From: Trachythela sp. YZ-2020
Lineage: Eukaryota; Cnidaria; Anthozoa; Malacalcyonacea; Clavulariidae
DNA length: 64,000 bases
Assembly: GCA_016169945.1 (NCBI GenBank)
Contig: JADLSH010000285.1
Span: forward strand, 558,001 to 622,000
Direction of reading: 5' to 3'
In this document: positions 41,501 to 56,500 of the stretch, one piece after another
Numbering within the stretch: the stretch's first letter is position 1
Layout: each line of letters begins with the position of its first letter
The notes under the pieces: model-generated
Seen by the model: the letters and a program-made list of their open reading frames with translations, nothing else
What the model was told of the DNA's origin: nothing
The model's database searches: none
Position numbers and translations under genes: made by a program

Positions 41501-44500
41501 TCACTTTGAAACTACTTTAAAGCGAGGTCAAGACGAAGGTCATATTTTAAATATTTTAACGTATGTAAACAATACATAGCACAGACAATACTCACACACA
41601 GTTCTCAGTACTATTATTCAAAATTGCGCACTTGATTTTTATGATATATTTCAGATGATCCTCTAAACTGATTGAATTTACTGCTGCACAACTTCTAAAC
41701 TCACTTGTGTTTAGAAGAGCTGCTTGAACGTATTTTCAACAGTTCTCACTAGCTTTCAGTATAAAAGTGGAATAAATTTTAAATTTATTTACTCAAGAGC
41801 GAGAACTGTTAAAACTCTCAAATTACATCCTTTAATCCTTAATATTAAGGTTTGTTTCTAAGGAAAATACGATATAAAGACAAATGTCACTAAACTTTAT
41901 TGTAACAAATGAATAATATTGTATTTATCGTTGAAATTGTAGGTGAGAAGTGTTCTCCCGTGTGTGTGAGAACTGTTAGTTTATATGTTATTCAACATCC
42001 GGTTTAATTGTTAATTCACGTCGATCATGAATACAAAAGAATGACGGTGATATGTCACATAAAAATATATAATTTTTGCACATTAAAATTTTTACTATTT
42101 TAAGACAATCCTGGACAAAAGTCTTGGGACACTGAGCATTTTATAGACTTAATTTTCAAAAGTCACCTTCCCCTCCCCTCCCCTACCCCTTTTCAATGTT
42201 GGAAGTTTGCCAAATGTCACTTCAACTTTCCCGTAAATCCAACATTGTTCGGGGAGGTGGGGGGAAGTGTTTAGGAAACTCAGTTGCCCAATAAATGCTG
42301 TGACTGCTATAAAATATACCAAAATGTGAAGGTGTCCCAAGGACTTTTGGCCAGGATTGTCTTAAAATGGGTCAGAAAAAGATCGAAATAGAAAGTTAAA
42401 CATTATTAAAGAATCCTTCCTCTAACGATCGTAGATTATTTTTAAGATAAATATTCATACATTCCGGAACATTAATTGACATTACATACAGTAATTGTAC
42501 AATACTTCGAAATATGATAAAATGCAAACAATGACAAATGCAGTTATGCAGCCAGCTGGATGTTTCTAGATGCGAGTGTAATTTCGCGGTCGAAATATTC
42601 GTAAAATATGCAGTGCAATTTTGTTTTGTCTGTTTATCCTATTTTTAGCTAAACATATAACGATAAAGCATACAATCCTATTACAAAATATGTGAGGTTA
42701 GCTCTAAATATAAAGATTGATGTAAACGACGTCACTTTGAAACTACTTTAAAGCGAGGTCAAGACGAAGGTCATATTTTAAATATTTTAACGTATGTAAA
42801 CAATACATAGCACAGACAATACTCACACAGTTCTCAGTACTATTATTCAAAATTGCGCACTTGATTTTTATGATATATTTCAGATGATCCTCCAAACTGA
42901 TTGAATTTACTGCTGCACAACTTCTAAACTCACTTCTTGTGTTTAGGAAGAGCCGCTTGAACGTATTTTCAACAGTTCTCACTAGCTTTCAGTATAAAAA
43001 GTGGAATAAATTTTAAATTTATTTACTCAAGAGCGAGAACTGTTAAAACTCGCAAATTACATCCTTTAATCCTTAATATTAAGGTTTGTTTCTAAGGAAA
43101 ATACGATATAAAGACAAATGTCACTAAACTTTATTGTAACAAATGAATAATATTGTATTTATCGTTGAAATTGTAGGTGAGAAGTGTTCTCCCGTGTGTG
43201 TGAGAACTGTTAGTTTATATGTTATTCAACATCCGGTTTAATTGTTAATTCACGTCGATCATGAATACAAAAGAATGACGGTGATATGTCACATAAAAAT
43301 ATATAATTTTTGCACATTAAAATTTTTACTATTTTAAGACTGTCTTAAAATGGGTCAGAAAAAGATCGAAATAGAAAGTTAAACATTATTAAAGAATCCT
43401 TCCTCTAACGATCGTAGATTATTTTTAAGATAAATATTCATACATTCCGGAACATTAATTGACATTACATACAGTAATTGTACAATACTTCCGAAATATG
43501 ATAAAATGCAAACAATGACAAATGCAGTTATGCAGCCAGCTGGATGTTTCTAGATGCGAGTGTAATTTCGCGGTCGAAATATTCGTAAAATATGCAGTGC
43601 AATTTTGTTTTGTCTGTTTATCCTATTTTTAGCTAAACATATAACGATAAAGCATACAATCCTATTACAAAATATGTGAGGTTAGCTCTAAATATAAAGA
43701 TTGATGTAAACGACGTCACTTTGAAACTACTTTAAAGCGAGGTCAAGACGAAGGTCATATTTTAAATATTTTAACGTATGTAAACAATACATAGCACAGA
43801 CAATACTCACACACAGTTCTCAGTACTATTATTCAAAATTGCGCACTTGATTTTTATGATATATTTCAGATGATCCTCTAAACTGATTGAATTTACTGCT
43901 GCACAACTTCTAAACTCACTTCTTGTGTTTAGGAAGAGCCGCTTGAACGTATTTTCAACAGTTCTCACTAGCTTTCAGTATAAAAAGTGGAATAAATTTT
44001 AAATTTATTTACTCAAGAGCGAGAACTGTTAAAACTCGCAAATTACATCCTTTAATCCTTAATATTAAGGTTTGTTTCTAGGAAAATACGATATAAAGAC
44101 AAATGTCACTAAACTTTATTGTAACAAATGAATAATATTGTATTTATCGTTGAAATTGTAGAGAGAAGTGTTCTCCCGTGTGTGTGAGAACTGTTAGTTT
44201 ATATGTTATTCAACATCCGGTTTAATTGTTAATTCACGTCGATCATGAATACAAAAGAATGACGGTGATATGTCACATAAAAATATATAATTTTTGCACA
44301 TTAAAATTTTTACTATTTTAAGACAATCCTGGACAAAAGTCTTGGGACACTGAGCATTTTATAGACTTAATTTTCAAAAGTCACCTTCCCCTCCCCTCCC
44401 TACGCCTTTCAATGTTGGAAGTTTGCCAAATGTCACTTCAACTTTCCGTAAATCCAACATTGTTCGGGGAGGTGGGGGGAAGTGTTTAGGAAACTCAGTT

Positions 44501-47500
44501 GCCCAATAAATGCTGTGACTGCTATAAAATATACCAAAATGTGAAGGTGTCCCAAGGACTTTTGGCCAGGATTGTCTTAAATGGGTCAGAAAAGATCGAA
44601 ATAGAAAGTTAAACATTATTAAAGAATCCTTCCTCTAACGATCGTAGATTATTTTTAAGATAAATATTCATACATTCCGGAACATTAATTGACATTACAT
44701 ACAGTAATTGTACAATACTTCCGAAATATGATAAAATGCAAACAATGACAAATGCAGTTATGCAGCCAGCTGGATGTTTCTAGATGCGAGTGTAATTTCG
44801 CGGTCGAAATATTCGTAAATATGCAGTGCAATTTTGTTTTGTCTGTTTATCCTATTTTTAGCTAAACATATAACGATAAAGCATACAATCCTATTACAAA
44901 ATATGTGAGGTTAGCTCTAAATATAAAGATTGATGTAAACGACGTCACTTTGAAACTACTTTAAAGCGAGGTCAAGACGAAGGTCATATTTTAAATATTT
45001 TAACGTATGTAAACAATACATAGCACAGACAATACTCACACAGTTCTCAGTACTATTATTCAAAATTGCGCACTTGATTTTTATGATATATTTCAGATGA
45101 TCCTCCAAACTGATTGAATTTACTGCTGCACAACTTCTAAACTCACTTCTTGTGTTTAGAAGAGCCGCTTGAACGTATTTTCAACAGTTCTCACTAGCTT
45201 TCAGTATAAAAGTGGAATAAATTTTAAATTTATTTACTCAAGAGCGAGAACTGTTAAAACTCGCAAATTACATCCTTTAATCCTTAATATTAAGGTTTGT
45301 TTCTAAGGAAAATACGATATAAAGACAAATGTCACTAAACTTTATTGTAACAAATGAATAATATTGTATTTATCGTTGAAATTGTAGGTGAGAAGTGTTC
45401 TCCGTGTGTGTGAGAACTGTTAGTTTATATGTTATTCAACATCCGGTTTAATTGTTAATTCACGTCGATCATGAATACAAAAGAATGACGGTGATATGTC
45501 ACATAAAAATATATAATTTTGCACATTAAAATTTTTACTATTTTAAGACTGTCTTAAAATGGGTCAGAAAAGATCGAAATAGAAAGTTAAACATTATTAA
45601 AGAATCCTTCCTCTAACGATCGTAGATTATTTTTAAGATAAATATTCATACATTCCGGAACATTAATTGACATTACATACAGTAATTGTACAATACTTCC
45701 GAAATATGATAAAATGCAAACAATGACAAATGCAGTTATGCAGCCAGCTGGATGTTTCTAGATGCGAGTGTAATTTCGCGGTCGAAATATTCGTAAAATA
45801 TGCAGTGCAATTTTGTTTTGTCTGTTTATCCTATTTTTAGCTAAACATATAACGATAAAGCATACAATCCTATTACAAAATATGTGAGGTTAGCTCTAAA
45901 TATAAAGATTGATGTAAACGACGTCACTTTGAAACTACTTTAAAGCGAGGTCAAGACGAAGGTCATATTTTAAATATTTTAACGTATGTAAACAATACAT
46001 AGCACAGACAATACTCACACACAGTTCTCAGTACTATTATTCAAAATTGCGCACTTGATTTTTATGATATATTTCAGATGATCCTCTAAACTGATTGAAT
46101 TTACTGCTGCACAACTTCTAAACTCACTTCTTGTGTTTAGAAGAGCCGCTTGAACGTATTTTCAACAGTTCTCACTAGCTTTCAGTATAAAAAGTGGAAT
46201 AAATTTTAAATTTATTTACTCAAGAGCGAGAACTGTTAAAACTCGCAAATTACATCCTTTAATCCTTAATATTAAGGTTTGTTTCTAAGGAAAATACGAT
46301 ATAAAGACAAATGTCACTAAACTTTATTGTAACAAATGAATAATATTGTATTTATCGTTGAAATTGTAGGTGAGAAGTGTTCTCCCGTGTGTGTGAGAAC
46401 TGTTAGTTTATATGTTATTCAACATCCGGTTTAATTGTTAATTCACGTCGATCATGAATACAAAAGAATGACGGTGATATGTCACATAAAAATATATAAT
46501 TTTTGCACATTAAAATTTTACTATTTTAAGACAATCCTGGACAAAAGTCTTGGGACACTGAGCATTTTATAGACTTAATTTTCAAAAGTCACCTTCCTCC
46601 CTCCCTACCCCTTTTCAATGTTGGAAGTTTGCCAAATGTCACTTCAACTTTCTGCAAATCCAACATTGTTCGGGGAGGTGGGGGGAAGTGTTTAGGAAAC
46701 TCAGTTGCCCAATAAATGCTGTGACTGCTATAAAATATACCAAAATGTGAAGGTGTCCCAAGGACTTTTGGCCAGGATTGTCTTAAAATGGGTCAGAAAA
46801 AGATCGAAATAGAAAGTTAAACATTATTAAAGAATCCTTCCTCTAACGATCGTAGATTATTTTTAAGATAAATATTCATACATTCCGGAACATTAATTGA
46901 CATTACATACAGTAATTGTACAATACTTCCGAAATATGATAAAATGCAAACAATGACAAATGCAGTTATGCAGCCAGCTGGATGTTTCTAGATGCGAGTG
47001 TAATTTCGCGGTCGAAATATTCGTAAAATATGCAGTGCAATTTTGTTTTGTCTGTTTATCCTATTTTTAGCTAAACATATAACGATAAAGCATACAATCC
47101 TATTACAAAATATGTGAGGTTAGCTCTAAATATAAAGATTGATGTAAACGACGTCACTTTGAAACTACTTTAAAGCGAGGTCAAGACGAAGGTCATATTT
47201 TAAATATTTTAACGTATGTAAACAATACATAGCACAGACAATACTCACACACAGTTCTCAGTACTATTATTCAAAATTGCGCACTTGATTTTATGATATA
47301 TTTCAGATGATCCTCCAAACTGATTGAATTTACTGCTGCACAACTTCTAAACTCACTTCTTGTGTTTAGGAAGAGCCGCTTGAACGTATTTTCAACAGTT
47401 CTCACTAGCTTTCAGTATAAAAGTGGAATAAATTTTAAATTTATTTACTCAAGAGCGAGAACTGTTAAAACTCGCAAATTACATCCTTTAATCCTTAATA

Positions 47501-50500
47501 TTAAGGTTTGTTTCTAAGGAAAATACGATATAAAGACAAATGTCACTAAACTTTATTGTAACAAATGAATAATATTGTATTTATCGTTGAAATTGTAGGT
47601 GAGAAGTGTTCTCCCGTGTGTGTGAGAACTGTTAGTTTATATGTTATTCAACATCCGGTTTAATTGTTAATTCACGTCGATCATGAATACAAAAGAATGA
47701 CGGTGATATGTCACATAAAAATATATAATTTTTGCACATTAAAATTTTTACTATTTTAAGACTGTCTTAAAATGGGTCAGAAAAAGATCGAAATAGAAAG
47801 TTAAACATTATTAAAGAATCCTTCCTCTAACGATCGTAGATTATTTTTAAGATAAATATTCATACATTCCGAACATTAATTGACATTACATACAGTAATT
47901 GTACAATACTTCCGAAATATGATAAAATGCAAACAATGACAAATGCAGTTATGCAGCCAGCTGGATGTTTCTAGATGCGAGTGTAATTTCGCGGTCGAAA
48001 TATTCGTAAAATATGCAGTGCAATTTTGTTTTGTCTGTTTATCCTATTTTTAGCTAAACATATAACGATAAAGCATACAATCCTATTACAAAATATGTGA
48101 GGTTAGCTCTAAATATAAAGATTGATGTAAACGACGTCACTTTGAAACTACTTTAAAGCGAGGTCAAGACGAAGGTCATATTTTAAATATTTTAACGTAT
48201 AAACAATACATAGCACAGACAATACTCACACACAGTTCTCAGTACTATTATTCAAAATTGCGCACTTGATTTTTATGATATATTTCAGATGATCCTCTAA
48301 ACTGATTGAATTTACTGCTGCACAACTTCTAAACTCACTTCTTGTGTTTAGGAAGAGCTTGAACGTATTTTCAACAGTTCTCACTAGCTTTCAGTATAAA
48401 AGTGGAATAAATTTTAAATTTATTTACTCAAGAGCGAGAACTGTTAAAACTCGCAAATTACATCCTTTAATCCTTAATATTAAGGTTTGTTTCTAAGGAA
48501 AATACGATATAAAGACAAATGTCACTAAACTTTATTGTAACAAATGAATAATATTGTATTTATCGTTGAAATTGTAGGTGAGAAGTGTTCTCCCGTGTGT
48601 GTGAGAACTGTTAGTTTATATGTTATTCAACATCCGGTTTAATTGTTAATTCACGTCGATCATGAATACAAAAGAATGACGGTGATATGTCACATAAAAA
48701 TATATAATTTTTGCACATTAAAATTTTTACTATTTTAAGACAATCCTGGACAAAAGTCTTGGGACACTGAGCATTTTATAGACTTAATTTTCAAAAGTCA
48801 CCTTCCCCTCCCCTCCCCTACCCCTTTTCAATGTTGGAAGTTTGCCAAATGTCACTTCAACTTTCCCGTAAATCCAACATTGTTCGGGAGGTGGGGAAGT
48901 GTTTAGAAACTCAGTTGCCCAATAAATGCTGTGACTGCTATAAAATATACCAAAATGTGAAGGTGTCCCAAGGACTTTTGGCCAGGATTGTTTTAAAATG
49001 GGTCAGAAAAAGATCGAAATAGAAAGTTAAACATTATTAAAGAATCCTTCCTCTAACGATCGTAGATTATTTTTAAGATAAATATTCATACATTCCGGAA
49101 CATTAATTGACATTACATACAGTAATTGTACAATACTTCCGAAATATGATAAAATGCAAACAATGACAAATGCAGTTATGCAGCCAGCTGGATGTTTCTA
49201 GATGCGAGTGTAATTTCGCGGTCGAAATATTCGTAAAATATGCAGTGCAATTTTGTTTTGTCTGTTTATCCTATTTTTAGCTAAACATATAACGATAAAG
49301 CATACAATCCTATTACAAAATATGTGAGGTTAGCTCTAAATATAAAGATTGATGTAAACGACGTCACTTTGAAACTACTTTAAAGCGAGGTCAAGACGAA
49401 GGTCATATTTTAAATATTTTAACGTATGTAAACAATACATAGCACAGACAATACTCACACACAGTTCTCAGTACTATTATTCAAAATTGCGCACTTGATT
49501 TTTATGATATATTTCAGATGATCCTCCAAACTGATTGAATTTACTGCTGCACAACTTCTAAACTCACTTCTTGTGTTTAGGAAGAGCCGCTTGAACGTAT
49601 TTTCAACAGTTCTCACTAGCTTTCAGTATAAAAAGTGGAATAAATTTTAAATTTATTTACTCAAGAGCGAGAACTGTTAAAACTCGCAAATTACATCCTT
49701 TAATCCTTAATATTAAGGTTTGTTTCTAAGGAAAATACGATATAAAGACAAATGTCACTAAACTTTATTGTAACAAATGAATAATATTGTATTTATCGTT
49801 GAAATTGTAGGTGAGAAGTGTTCTCCCGTGTGTGTGAGAACTGTTAGTTTATATGTTATTCAACATCCGGTTTAATTGTTAATTCACGTCGATCATGAAT
49901 ACAAAAGAATGACGGTGATATGTCACATAAAAATATATAATTTTTGCACATTAAAATTTTTACTATTTTAAGACTGTCTTAAAATGGGTCAGAAAAAGAT
50001 CGAAATAGAAAGTTAAACATTATTAAAGAATCCTTCCTCTAACGATCGTAGATTATTTTTAAGATAAATATTCATACATTCCGGAACATTAATTGACATT
50101 ACATACAGTAATTGTACAATACTTCCGAAATATGATAAAATGCAAACAATGACAAATGCAGTTATGCAGCCAGCTGGATGTTTCTAGATGCGAGTGTAAT
50201 TTCGCGGTCGAAATATTCGTAAAATATGCAGTGCAATTTTGTTTTGTCTGTTTATCCTATTTTTAGCTAAACATATAACGATAAAGCATACAATCCTATT
50301 ACAAAATATGTGAGGTTAGCTCTAAATATAAAGATTGATGTAAACGACGTCACTTTGAAACTACTTTAAAGCGAGGTCAAGACGAAGGTCATATTTTAAA
50401 TATTTTAACGTATGTAAACAATACATAGCACAGACAATACTCACACACAGTTCTCAGTACTATTATTCAAAATTGCGCACTTGATTTTTATGATATATTT

Positions 50501-53500
50501 CAGATGATCCTCTAAACTGATTGAATTTACTGCTGCACAACTTCTAAACTCACTTCTTGTGTTTAGAAGAGCCGCTTGAACGTATTTTCAACAGTTCTCA
50601 CTAGCTTTCAGTATAAAAGTGGAATAAATTTTAAATTTATTTACTCAAGAGCGAGAACTGTTAAAACTCGCAAATTACATCCTTTAATCCTTAATATTAA
50701 GGTTTGTTTCTAAGGAAAATACGATATAAAGACAAATGTCACTAAACTTTATTGTAACAAATGAATAATATTGTATTTATCGTTGAAATTGTAGGTGAGA
50801 AGTGTTCTCCCGTGTGTGTGAGAACTGTTAGTTTATATGTTATTCAACATCCGGTTTAATTGTTAATTCACGTCGATCATGAATACAAAAGAATGACGGT
50901 GATATGTCACATAAAAATATATAATTTTTGCACATTAAAATTTTTACTATTTTAAGACAATCCTGGACAAAAGTCTTGGGACACTGAGCATTTTATAGAC
51001 TTAATTTTCAAAAGTCACCTTCCCCTCCCCTCCCCTACCCCTTTTCAATGTTGGAAGTTTGCCAAATGTCACTTCAACTTTCCCGTAAATCCAACATTGT
51101 TCGGGGAGGTGGGGGGAAGTGTTTAGGAAACTCAGTTGCCCAATAAATGCTGTGACTGCTATAAAATATACCAAAATGTGAAGGTGTCCAAGGACTTTTG
51201 GCCAGGATTGTCTTAAAATGGGTCAGAAAAAGATCGAAATAGAAAGTTAAACATTATTAAAGAATCCTTCCTCTAACGATCGTAGATTATTTTTAAGATA
51301 AATATTCATACATTCCGGAACATTAATTGACATTACATACAGTAATTGTACAATACTTCCGAAATATGATAAAATGCAAACAATGACAAATGCAGTTATG
51401 CAGCCAGCTGGATGTTTCTAGATGCGAGTGTAATTTCGCGGTCGAAATATTCGTAAAATATGCAGTGCAATTTTGTTTTGTCTGTTTATCCTATTTTTAG
51501 CTAAACATATAACGATAAAGCATACAATCCTATTACAAAATATGTGAGGTTAGCTCTAAATATAAAGATTGATGTAAACGACGTCACTTTGAAACTACTT
51601 TAAAGCGAGGTCAAGACGAAGGTCATATTTTAAATATTTTAACGTATGTAAACAATACATAGCACAGACAATACTCACACACAGTTCTCAGTACTATTAT
51701 TCAAAATTGCGCACTTGATTTTTATGATATATTTCAGATGATCCTCCAAACTGATTGAATTTACTGCTGCACAACTTCTAAACTCACTTCTTGTGTTTAG
51801 GAAGAGCCGCTTGAACGTATTTTCAACAGTTCTCACTAGCTTTCAGTATAAAAAGTGGAATAAATTTTAAATTTATTTACTCAAGAGCGAGAACTGTTAA
51901 AACTCGCAAATTACATCCTTTAATCCTTAATATTAAGGTTTGTTTCTAAGGAAAATACGATATAAAGACAAATGTCACTAAACTTTATTGTAACAAATGA
52001 ATAATATTGTATTTATCGTTGAAATTGTAGGTGAGAAGTGTTCTCCCGTGTGTGTGAGAACTGTTAGTTTATATGTTATTCAACATCCGGTTTAATTGTT
52101 AATTCACGTCGATCATGAATACAAAAGAATGACGGTGATATGTCACATAAAAATATATAATTTTTGCACATTAAAATTTTTACTATTTTAAGACTGTCTT
52201 AAAATGGGTCAGAAAAAGATCGAAATAGAAAGTTAAACATTATTAAAGAATCCTTCCTCTAACGATCGTAGATTATTTTTAAGATAAATATTCATACATT
52301 CCGGAACATTAATTGACATTACATACAGTAATTGTACAATACTTCCGAAATATGATAAAATGCAAACAATGACAAATGCAGTTATGCAGCCAGCTGGATG
52401 TTTCTAGATGCGAGTGTAATTTCGCGGTCGAAATATTCGTAAAATATGCAGTGCAATTTTGTTTTGTCTGTTTATCCTATTTTTAGCTAAACATATAACG
52501 ATAAAGCATACAATCCTATTACAAAATATGTGAGGTTAGCTCTAAATATAAAGATTGATGTAAACGACGTCACTTTGAAACTACTTTAAAGCGAGGTCAA
52601 GACGAAGGTCATATTTTAAATATTTTAACGTATGTAAACAATACATAGCACAGACAATACTCACACACAGTTCTCAGTACTATTATTCAAAATTGCGCAC
52701 TTGATTTTTATGATATATTTCAGATGATCCTCTAAACTGATTGAATTTACTGCTGCACAACTTCTAAACTCACTTCTTGTGTTTAGGAAGAGCCGCTTGA
52801 ACGTATTTTCAACAGTTCTCACTAGCTTTCAGTATAAAAAGTGGAATAAATTTTAAATTTATTTACTCAAGAGCGAGAACTGTTAAAACTCGCAAATTAC
52901 ATCCTTTAATCCTTAATATTAAGGTTTGTTTCTAAGGAAAATACGATATAAAGACAAATGTCACTAAACTTTATTGTAACAAATGAATAATATTGTATTT
53001 ATCGTTGAAATTGTAGGTGAGAAGTGTTCTCCCGTGTGTGTGAGAACTGTTAGTTTATATGTTATTCAACATCCGGTTTAATTGTTAATTCACGTCGATC
53101 ATGAATACAAAAGAATGACGGTGATATGTCACATAAAAATATATAATTTTTGCACATTAAAATTTTTACTATTTTAAGACAATCCTGGACAAAAGTCTTG
53201 GGACACTGAGCATTTTATAGACTTAATTTTCAAAGTCACCTTCCTCCTCCCTACCCCTTTTCAATGTTGGAAGTTTGCCAAATGTCACTTCAACTTTCCT
53301 AAATCCAACATTGTTCGGGGAGGTGGGGAAGTGTTTAGGAAACTCAGTTGCCCAATAAATGCTGTGACTGCTATAAAATATACCAAATGTGAAGGTGTCC
53401 CAAGGACTTTTGGCCAGGATTGTCTTAAAATGGGTCAGAAAAAGATCGAAATAGAAAGTTAAACATTATTAAAGAATCCTTCCTCTAACGATCGTAGATT

Positions 53501-56500
53501 ATTTTTAAGATAAATATTCATACATTCCGGAACATTAATTGACATTACATACAGTAATTGTACAATACTTCCGAAATATGATAAAATGCAAACAATGACA
53601 AATGCAGTTATGCAGCCAGCTGGATGTTTCTAGATGCGAGTGTAATTTCGCGGTCGAAATATTCGTAAAATATGCAGTGCAATTTTGTTTTGTCTGTTTA
53701 TCCTATTTTTAGCTAAACATATAACGATAAAGCATACAATCCTATTACAAAATATGTGAGGTTAGCTCTAAATATAAAGATTGATGTAAACGACGTCACT
53801 TTGAAACTACTTTAAAGCGAGGTCAAGACGAAGGTCATATTTTAAATATTTTAACGTATGTAAACAATACATAGCACAGACAATACTCACACACAGTTCT
53901 CAGTACTATTATTCAAAATTGCGCACTTGATTTTTATGATATATTTCAGATGATCCTCTAAACTGATTGAATTTACTGCTGCACAACTTCTAAACTCACT
54001 TCTTGTGTTTAGGAAGAGCCGCTTGAACGTATTTTCAACAGTTCTCACTAGCTTTCAGTATAAAAAGTGGAATAAATTTTAAATTTATTTACTCAAGAGC
54101 GAGAACTGTTAAAACTGCAAATTACATCCTTTAATCCTTAATATTAAGGTTTGTTTCTAAGGAAAATACGATATAAAGACAAATGTCACTAAACTTTATT
54201 GTAACAAATGAATAATATTGTATTTATCGTTGAAATTGTAGGTGAGAAGTGTTCTCCCGTGTGTGTGAGAACTGTTAGTTTATATGTTATTCAACATCCG
54301 GTTTAATTGTTAATTCACGTCGATCATGAATACAAAAGAATGACGGTGATATGTCACATAAAAATATATAATTTTTGCACATTAAAATTTTTACTATTTT
54401 AAGACAATCCTGGACAAAAGTCTTGGGACACTGAGCATTTTATAGACTTAATTTTCAAAAGTCACCTTCCCCTCCCCTCCCCTACCCCTTTTCAATGTTG
54501 GAAGTTTGCCAAATGTCACTTCAACTTTCCCGTAAATCCAACATTGTTCGGGGAGGTGGGGGGAAGTGTTTAGGAAACTCAGTTGCCCAATAAATGCTGT
54601 GACTGCTATAAAATATACCAAAATGTGAAGGTGTCCCAAGGACTTTTGGCCAGGATTGTCTTAAAATGGGTCAGAAAAGATCGAAATAGAAAGTTAAACA
54701 TTATTAAAGAATCCTTCCTCTAACGATCGTAGATTATTTTTAAGATAAATATTCATACATTCCGGAACATTAATTGACATTACATACAGTAATTGTACAA
54801 TACTTCCGAAATATGATAAAATGCAAACAATGACAAATGCAGTTATGCAGCCAGCTGGATGTTTCTAGATGCGAGTGTAATTTCGCGGTCGAAATATTCG
54901 TAAAATATGCAGTGCAATTTTGTTTTGTCTGTTTATCCTATTTTTAGCTAAACATATAACGATAAAGCATACAATCCTATTACAAAATATGTGAGGTTAG
55001 CTCTAAATATAAAGATTGATGTAAACGACGTCACTTTGAAACTACTTTAAAGCGAGGTCAAGACGAAGGTCATATTTTAAATATTTTAACGTATGTAAAC
55101 AATACATAGCACAGACAATACTCACACACAGTTCTCAGTACTATTATTCAAAATTGCGCACTTGATTTTATGATATATTTCAGATGATCCTCCAAACTGA
55201 TTGAATTTACTGCTGCACAACTTCTAAACTCACTTCTTGTGTTTAGAAGAGCTGCTTGAACGTATTTTCAACAGTTCTCACTAGCTTTCAGTATAAAAAG
55301 TGGAATAAATTTTAAATTTATTTACTCAAGAGCGAGAACTGTTAAAACTCGCAAATTACATCCTTTAATCCTTAATATTAAGGTTTGTTTCTAAGGAAAA
55401 TACGATATAAAGACAAATGTCACTAAACTTTATTGTAACAAATGAATAATATTGTATTTATCGTTGAAATTGTAGGTGAGAAGTGTTCTCCCGTGTGTGT
55501 GAGAACTGTTAGTTTATATGTTATTCAACATCCGGTTTAATTGTTAATTCACGTCGATCATGAATACAAAAGAATGACGGTGATATGTCACATAAAAATA
55601 TATAATTTTTGCACATTAAAATTTTTACTATTTTAAGACTGTCTTAAAATGGGTCAGAAAAAGATCGAAATAGAAAGTTAAACATTATTAAAGAATCCTT
55701 CCTCTAACGATCGTAGATTATTTTTAAGATAAATATTCATACATTCCGGAACATTAATTGACATTACATACAGTAATTGTACAATACTTCCGAAATATGA
55801 TAAAATGCAAACAATGACAAATGCAGTTATGCAGCCAGCTGGATGTTTCTAGATGCGAGTGTAATTTCGCGGTCGAAATATTCGTAAAATATGCAGTGCA
55901 ATTTTGTTTTGTCTGTTTATCCTATTTTTAGCTAAACATATAACGATAAAGCATACAATCCTATTACAAAATATGTGAGGTTAGCTCTAAATATAAAGAT
56001 TGATGTAAACGACGTCACTTTGAAACTACTTTAAAGCGAGGTCAAGACGAAGGTCATATTTTAAATATTTTAACGTATGTAAACAATACATAGCACAGAC
56101 AATACTCACACACAGTTCTCAGTACTATTATTCAAAATTGCGCACTTGATTTTTATGATATATTTCAGATGATCCTCTAAACTGATTGAATTTACTGCTG
56201 CACAACTTCTAAACTCACTTCTTGTGTTTAGAAGAGCTGCTTGAACGTATTTTCAACAGTTCTCACTAGCTTTCAGTATAAAAAGTGGAATAAATTTTAA
56301 ATTTATTTACTCAAGAGCGAGAACTGTTAAAACTCGCAAATTACATCCTTTAATCCTTAATATTAAGGTTTGTTTCTAAGGAAAATACGATATAAAGACA
56401 AATGTCACTAAACTTTATTGTAACAAATGAATAATATTGTATTTATCGTTGAAATTGTAGGTGAGAAGTGTTCTCCTGTGTGTGAGAACTGTTAGTTTAT